From: Thermoplasmata archaeon
GTDB lineage: Archaea > Thermoplasmatota > Thermoplasmata > Thermoplasmatales > Thermoplasmataceae
DNA length: 17,083 bases
NCBI GenBank assembly: GCA_021827885.1
Contig: JAKAUD010000175.1
Location: 1 to 17,083, forward strand
Direction: 5' to 3'
Shown here: positions 14,017 to 17,083 of the stretch, in pieces
Position numbering within the stretch: the first letter of the stretch is position 1
How the letters are laid out: every line of letters starts with the position of its first letter
Program-made: the position numbers and the translations under genes
The notes under the pieces: model-generated
What the model saw: the letters and a program-made list of their open reading frames with translations, nothing else
Told to the model about the DNA's origin: nothing
Database searches by the model: none

Positions 14017-15075
14017 TTAAAGTATTCCTGTTATAGAAAGAGCGTTATAAGCTGCTTCCCTGCTTAGATCGACTTCGCCCAGAATCGTGAATCTTTCCTT
14101 CCTTATTTTGTGGGCACTTCTGACAGCCTGAATCATTACCTCGTCCGAGATTCCATAATCACGTGCCCTGATTGACAGCCCAAACTTTGAGTATGTTGAT
14201 ATGAGGGATTTCCAGTCTCCTCCGTGCAGAAACATTGAAACCACAGACCCTATGGCACACTGTTCTCCATGGATGGCCTTCCCTGGAGATAGATTTTCAA
14301 GGTTATGGGCAATTAGATGTTCACTTCCACTTGCTGGCCTTGAAGAGGATGCTATTGCCATTGATGTTCCTGATGCCAGAATCTGCTTCACAACGAGCCA
14401 TACAGACTCCTCAACATTCGGAAGGATAAGATGTGCCTTTTCTATCAATTCCTTAGCAGCATATTCTGCTATTGCGGCTGCACTGCTGCTAAACTCTTCT
14501 CCCTTTATCCTGTTTGCAAGTTTCCAGTCAAGGATTGCAGTTTCATTTGAAATTACATCTGCCGCCCCTGCAGCAAGATATCTGAATGGAACTTTTACCA
14601 TGACAGATGTGTCTGCTATAATGGAAACAGGCATTGCCGCCTGTTCAGAAACAGACCATCCGTTTTTCTTGATAGAAGCTCTTGGAGAAGCTATGCCGTC
14701 GTGGCTAGGAGTTGTAGGCACACTCACAAATGGGATGTCAAGCAAAAAGGCGATTTTCTTTGCAATATCAATCTTGCTTCCACCGCCGACTCCTACCATT
14801 AAACCCGCTTTGTATTCCTTTGATTGGTTCAGACATGTCTCAAGGTTATCATATGTAGCCGCCCCAGTTATAATCAAATGGTTATCAATGGAAGCATCCG
14901 TGAGATGAATTGAAACCTCATTTCCAGCTAGCTTTATTGTGTTTTCTCCCGTGATGATAACGACAGAGCCATCAATTATGTTCCTTTTTACAATATTCTT
15001 GATTTGAGATAGAACTCCATGCCCCACATAAATATCTCTTGGGAACTGCATGGTTCGAAACTTCTCAAACTCCAT
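14017..15075 (-). CDS. egsA: sn-glycerol-1-phosphate dehydrogenase
   Basis: Reduces dihydroxyacetone phosphate to sn-glycerol 1-phosphate with NAD(P)H, forming the stereospecific backbone of archaeal ether lipids; cytosolic. The 352 residues match the family. The nucleotide-binding region is GVGGGSKIDIAKK (near residue 95), followed by VPTTPSHDGIASPRASI. The expected zinc ligands are present: D173 (AADVISNE), H253 (SGSEH) and H269 (AIHGEQ). Only the archaeal enzyme and its few bacterial relatives carry this combination, so the gene is a good lineage marker. ATG 15075 lies about 29 bases from a TATA box, implying a near-leaderless transcript. It is the first gene of the operon with UPF0179 and the OBG GTPase. 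Confidence 0.97.
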   Translation of the reverse strand: MEFEKFRTMQFPRDIYVGHGVLSQIKNIVKRNIIDGSVVIITGENTIKLAGNEVSIHLTDASIDNHLIITGAATYDNLETCLNQSKEYKAGLMVGVGGGSKIDIAKKIAFLLDIPFVSVPTTPSHDGIASPRASIKKNGWSVSEQAAMPVSIIADTSVMVKVPFRYLAAGAADVISNETAILDWKLANRIKGEEFSSSAAAIAEYAAKELIEKAHLILPNVEESVWLVVKQILASGTSMAIASSSRPASGSEHLIAHNLENLSPGKAIHGEQCAIGSVVSMFLHGGDWKSLISTYSKFGLSIRARDYGISDEVMIQAVRSAHKIRKERFTILGEVDLSREAAYNALSITGIL

Positions 15076-15099
15076 ATCGCTCTATCATTAGATTACAGC

Positions 15100-15108
15100 A
15101 TATAAATT
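15100..15108 (-). promoter_or_regulatory. TATA box of the egsA operon
   Basis: Minus-strand AATTTATAT with centre about 29 bases upstream of ATG 15075; transcription should start within a few bases of the start codon. Confidence 0.6.
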
Positions 15109-15183
15109 TTGACAATTATCTTAATTCAAATCATAGTCTGATATTGAAACGGCAATGCCATTATAATTCAGAAAATTGTGATT

Positions 15184-16026
15184 TCAAAAAATATGCATTC
15201 CTGTGGACATGTTTCCATTGGCGGAGCTTGCGGTCTCATCCTTTGTGACTGCGATAATACCCACATGAATGTTCCCAAAATCTTTAACGGCCTCATCCAG
15301 AATGTTCTGTAAGGAATCACTCCCAATCTTGAGATAAATGTTATAGCAGAGAAGCCTCTTTGTTATCTCTTCCCCTATACCGGTAGTTACGATTCCACCT
15401 TTGGGCCCACAGTAAAAACCGCATCCGATTATGGGAGTATCTCCAACCCTACCTCTCAGCATTGGCACGGCGCCTCCCGTGGAAACTGCAACGGCAAATT
15501 TGCCGTCAATCCTTGCAATCGCCCCCACCGTATCTCCTGTGCTTTCGTTGTTCTTGATCAACTCTGCTATGAATTTTTCTCTGGGCAATAGTTCCTCCTT
15601 GCCATTTAATATCTTTTCCATAATTTTCCTATGCTTTTCCATGGTCCTTTCTGTGGATGCGTCATAAAATCCATGTCCCATTTTCCTTGCAAATGATAAA
15701 GCTCCATCTCCTGACATCATGACATGCGGAGATTTTTCCATAACATCCCTTGCAACCAGTACAGGATTTCTAACGTTTTCAATTCCAACAACTGATCCAA
15801 AACCTTGCTCGGTCATAACTGCAGCATCCATCTGTATGCTTCCGTCAACTCTGGGATATGAACCTGTTCCTGCGTTAAAATCTGGGTCGTCCTCCAGCTG
15901 CATCACCGCATGAATTACTGAATCAAGAGGATCTATGGTCATTGAATTCATTGCGTATCCCCTGACCTTTTCAGAATAATCAGTATGTCCGCCGACACCG
16001 CCGTGAAGGAAAATTACATTTTGCAT
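15184..16026 (-). CDS. isoaspartyl peptidase / L-asparaginase (Ntn hydrolase)
   Basis: Plant-type asparaginase family: it cleaves isoaspartyl dipeptides and L-asparagine, and so contributes to protein-damage repair and nitrogen turnover. The precursor is expected to cut itself before T166 in STGDTVGAIA, giving an alpha chain of about 165 residues and a beta chain of about 115 with the threonine as N-terminal nucleophile. Other family signatures are HGGVGGH at the N-terminus, STGGAVPMLRGRVGDTPIIG (substrate loop) and TTGIGE. ATG 16026 is chosen: the frame is open to 16089, but the family starts at this methionine and a TATA-like box (16053-16044) lies inside the upstream extension. The protein is 280 residues, somewhat short but complete. 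The gene has its own promoter. Confidence 0.93.
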   Translation of the reverse strand: MQNVIFLHGGVGGHTDYSEKVRGYAMNSMTIDPLDSVIHAVMQLEDDPDFNAGTGSYPRVDGSIQMDAAVMTEQGFGSVVGIENVRNPVLVARDVMEKSPHVMMSGDGALSFARKMGHGFYDASTERTMEKHRKIMEKILNGKEELLPREKFIAELIKNNESTGDTVGAIARIDGKFAVAVSTGGAVPMLRGRVGDTPIIGCGFYCGPKGGIVTTGIGEEITKRLLCYNIYLKIGSDSLQNILDEAVKDFGNIHVGIIAVTKDETASSANGNMSTGMHIF

Positions 16027-16043
16027 AACCCCATATTTCAAAG

Positions 16044-16053
16044 AAAATAATAG
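16044..16053 (-). promoter_or_regulatory. putative TATA box of the isoaspartyl peptidase gene
   Basis: Minus-strand CTATTATTTT begins 27 bases before ATG 16026. Its position supports that start over an upstream in-frame ATG. Confidence 0.5.
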
Positions 16054-16089
16054 TTTCGCCCTTCTGCGTTTTATGATTTGTGATGGCAA

Positions 16090-16337
16090 CCATCAATCGC
16101 AATTGCATGATTATTGACAAACAATTATTTTCACGTCATTTCATAATGAAAATACCTGGATTCGAGAGGTTATGTTTTATGGCAAACGACTTAGAAGAGA
16201 GGAATTCCCGGTTCTCTCTCAATCCGATGTGCGTGTACCATGGGGTGAACTGGAACTTGAGTTTCTGACTTAATTTTTGTGAAAACTCGTCTTTTATGGG
16301 TTTATGCGTGAATTGTGTTAGTGTGTGTAGACACACG
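16090..16337. other. gap with a possible coding fragment before the IS1634-like gene
   Basis: No intact gene. A plus-strand frame ending at TAA 16271-16273 includes MFYGKRLRREEFPVLSQ (from ATG 16172) and ends in GELELEF; its charged, non-random look suggests the tail of a lost gene, but I recognise no family. A second frame over the same bases (16080-16268) has no support. There is an imperfect hairpin AGAGAGGAA / TTCTCTCT at about 16195-16219. GTGTGT (16321-16326) and ACACAC (16331-16336) form a short hairpin that may lie near the left end of the following insertion sequence. Confidence 0.35.
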
Positions 16338-16349
16338 TATATTAATATA
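16338..16349 (+). promoter_or_regulatory. TATA box of the IS1634-like transposase
   Basis: TATATTAATATA, a 12-base palindromic A/T box, is centred about 26 bases before ATG 16370. It fits a leaderless transcript and excludes the in-frame ATG at 16355 as the better start. Confidence 0.55.
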
Positions 16350-16369
16350 ATTCTATGTATTACCATATC

Positions 16370-17083
16370 ATGCATCTGCGTGTTATCTCGGTGAAGAGGG
16401 GAGATTTGAAGTATAATTATGCTCAGATAGTTGAACGGTACAGGGAGAATGGAAAGGCCAAGAACAGGGTCATAAAGCATCTCGGTCCGGTAACAAACGA
16501 CAGTGACCTTGAAAGATACAGAAAGATGTTTGCAATGGAGAAGCAGAAGGAGTCCATTGAAAAGGCAGATCTGAGGACTCTGGACATCATGCCACCAAAG
16601 GAATATGGCATGATATATGCAGCGGAAATACTCTGCCGTGATCTTGGATTGGACAGGATGTTTGACATGCTTGGAGATCAATCTGACATCATATTCTTAT
16701 CCGTGATCTCAAGGTTGATGGATCCAACATCAGATTTTGGCCTTTTGAGGTTTACTGAAAAGGCTTATTATCCCTTGAAAAAAGAGATCAAGAAGGATCA
16801 GATATATTCAGCGCTTGACAAGTTGATATCAATGAAGGATGAGATCGAAATGTCCATAGTGAATATTCTGAAGCCTGATCTGAAGAGGGTCTATTATAAT
16901 CTCACATCAACATACTTTGAGGGAAAGGAGAAGAATGACCTTGTATTGTTTGGATATTCCAGAGACAAGAAGAGGGGAAAGAAACAGGTCAACATCGGCC
17001 TGATGATGGCTGATGGCATACCCATACACCATACGGTATTTCCCGGAAATACCGTCGATCCAAAAACACTTGAACCCATGAAC
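16370..17083 (+). CDS. IS1634-like (IS4 group) transposase, 5' part
   Basis: 238 codons without a stop, running off the window edge; family members are usually around 450-600 residues. The N-terminal part has the usual pattern of these transposases (YAQIVERYRENGKAKNRVIKHLG), followed by a helical region, then YYNLTSTYFEG and FGYSRDKKRGKKQVNIG leading to GIPIHHTVFPGNTVDPKTL. This order is typical of IS1634/IS1549 relatives. In those proteins the first catalytic aspartate is the first residue of D-x-T-x-x-Y-F-E; here it is Asn (N177, codon 16898-16900). The later catalytic residues lie beyond the window. ATG 16370 is chosen from the TATA distance; ATG 16355 would add five residues. Whether this copy is active is doubtful. 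Confidence 0.85.
   Translation, partial: MHLRVISVKRGDLKYNYAQIVERYRENGKAKNRVIKHLGPVTNDSDLERYRKMFAMEKQKESIEKADLRTLDIMPPKEYGMIYAAEILCRDLGLDRMFDMLGDQSDIIFLSVISRLMDPTSDFGLLRFTEKAYYPLKKEIKKDQIYSALDKLISMKDEIEMSIVNILKPDLKRVYYNLTSTYFEGKEKNDLVLFGYSRDKKRGKKQVNIGLMMADGIPIHHTVFPGNTVDPKTLEPMN

Noticed and set aside
14201..14908. Long plus-strand open frame (235 codons) opposite egsA
   Set aside because: It is antisense to a strongly conserved dehydrogenase gene, has no SD or promoter, and its translation looks like reverse-strand noise.
16136..16681. Minus-strand open frame of 181 codons across the gap and the IS1634-like gene
   Set aside because: It lies opposite the transposase, whose protein has clear family motifs; the minus-strand product shows no domain.
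1..17083. CRISPR arrays, tRNA and rRNA genes
   Set aside because: No series of regularly spaced repeats was seen, and no tRNA-like cloverleaf with TTCGA-type arm and matching stem could be built in the gaps by eye. A structured RNA in 10390-10982 cannot be fully excluded.

Overview
The window looks like a chromosomal segment of an archaeon, most likely of the order Thermoplasmatales (Thermoplasma, Ferroplasma, Cuniculiplasma or a relative). The evidence is a glycerol-1-phosphate dehydrogenase (makes the backbone of archaeal ether lipids), deoxyhypusine synthase, archaeal-type S12 and S7 ribosomal proteins, an archaeal OBG-family GTPase next to a UPF0179 protein, and a GH31 alpha-glucosidase of the Thermoplasma/Sulfolobus kind. 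Lone or first genes mostly start about 25-32 bases after a TATA-like box with little or no leader. Genes inside operons tend to have Shine-Dalgarno (SD) sequences of the GGAGG or GGTGA type. Genus assignment is inference.

Layout. 82-1666 (+): a two-gene ABC-2 exporter (ATPase and permease). 1667-1899: a gene-free gap. 1900-2838 (-): deoxyhypusine synthase, divergent from 2936-3945 (+), a PadR-like regulator followed by a CopD-like membrane protein. 3939-5870 (-): GH31 alpha-glucosidase, whose 3' end overlaps the membrane gene by 7 bases. 5933-7265: a complete-looking ISL3-family insertion sequence just upstream of the glucosidase promoter. 7285-7977 (-): a membrane protein with two SHOCT repeats, divergent from a 50-residue charged protein (8056-8208, +). 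8267-9260 (-): rps12-rps7 with a good terminator. 9400-11747 (-): two tandem paralogous zinc-ribbon membrane proteins of unknown function, separated by 731 bases of non-coding, apparently decayed DNA. 11904-12350 (-): small unknown membrane protein. 12399-15075 (-): the egsA / UPF0179 / OBG-GTPase operon. 15184-16026 (-): isoaspartyl peptidase/asparaginase. 16370-end (+): the 5' part of an IS1634-like transposase.

Most of the window is housekeeping or ordinary accessory content. I do not see a clear new defence or metabolic system. The points most worth a second look are: the outward-facing SD-ATG that overlaps the transposase stop and reads out through the right end of the ISL3 element; the tandem zinc-ribbon membrane paralogs, with blocks of near-identical DNA and duplicated promoters; palindromes at the PadR-like promoter; the decayed 731-base spacer; and an Asp-to-Asn change at the expected first catalytic residue of the IS1634-like transposase.
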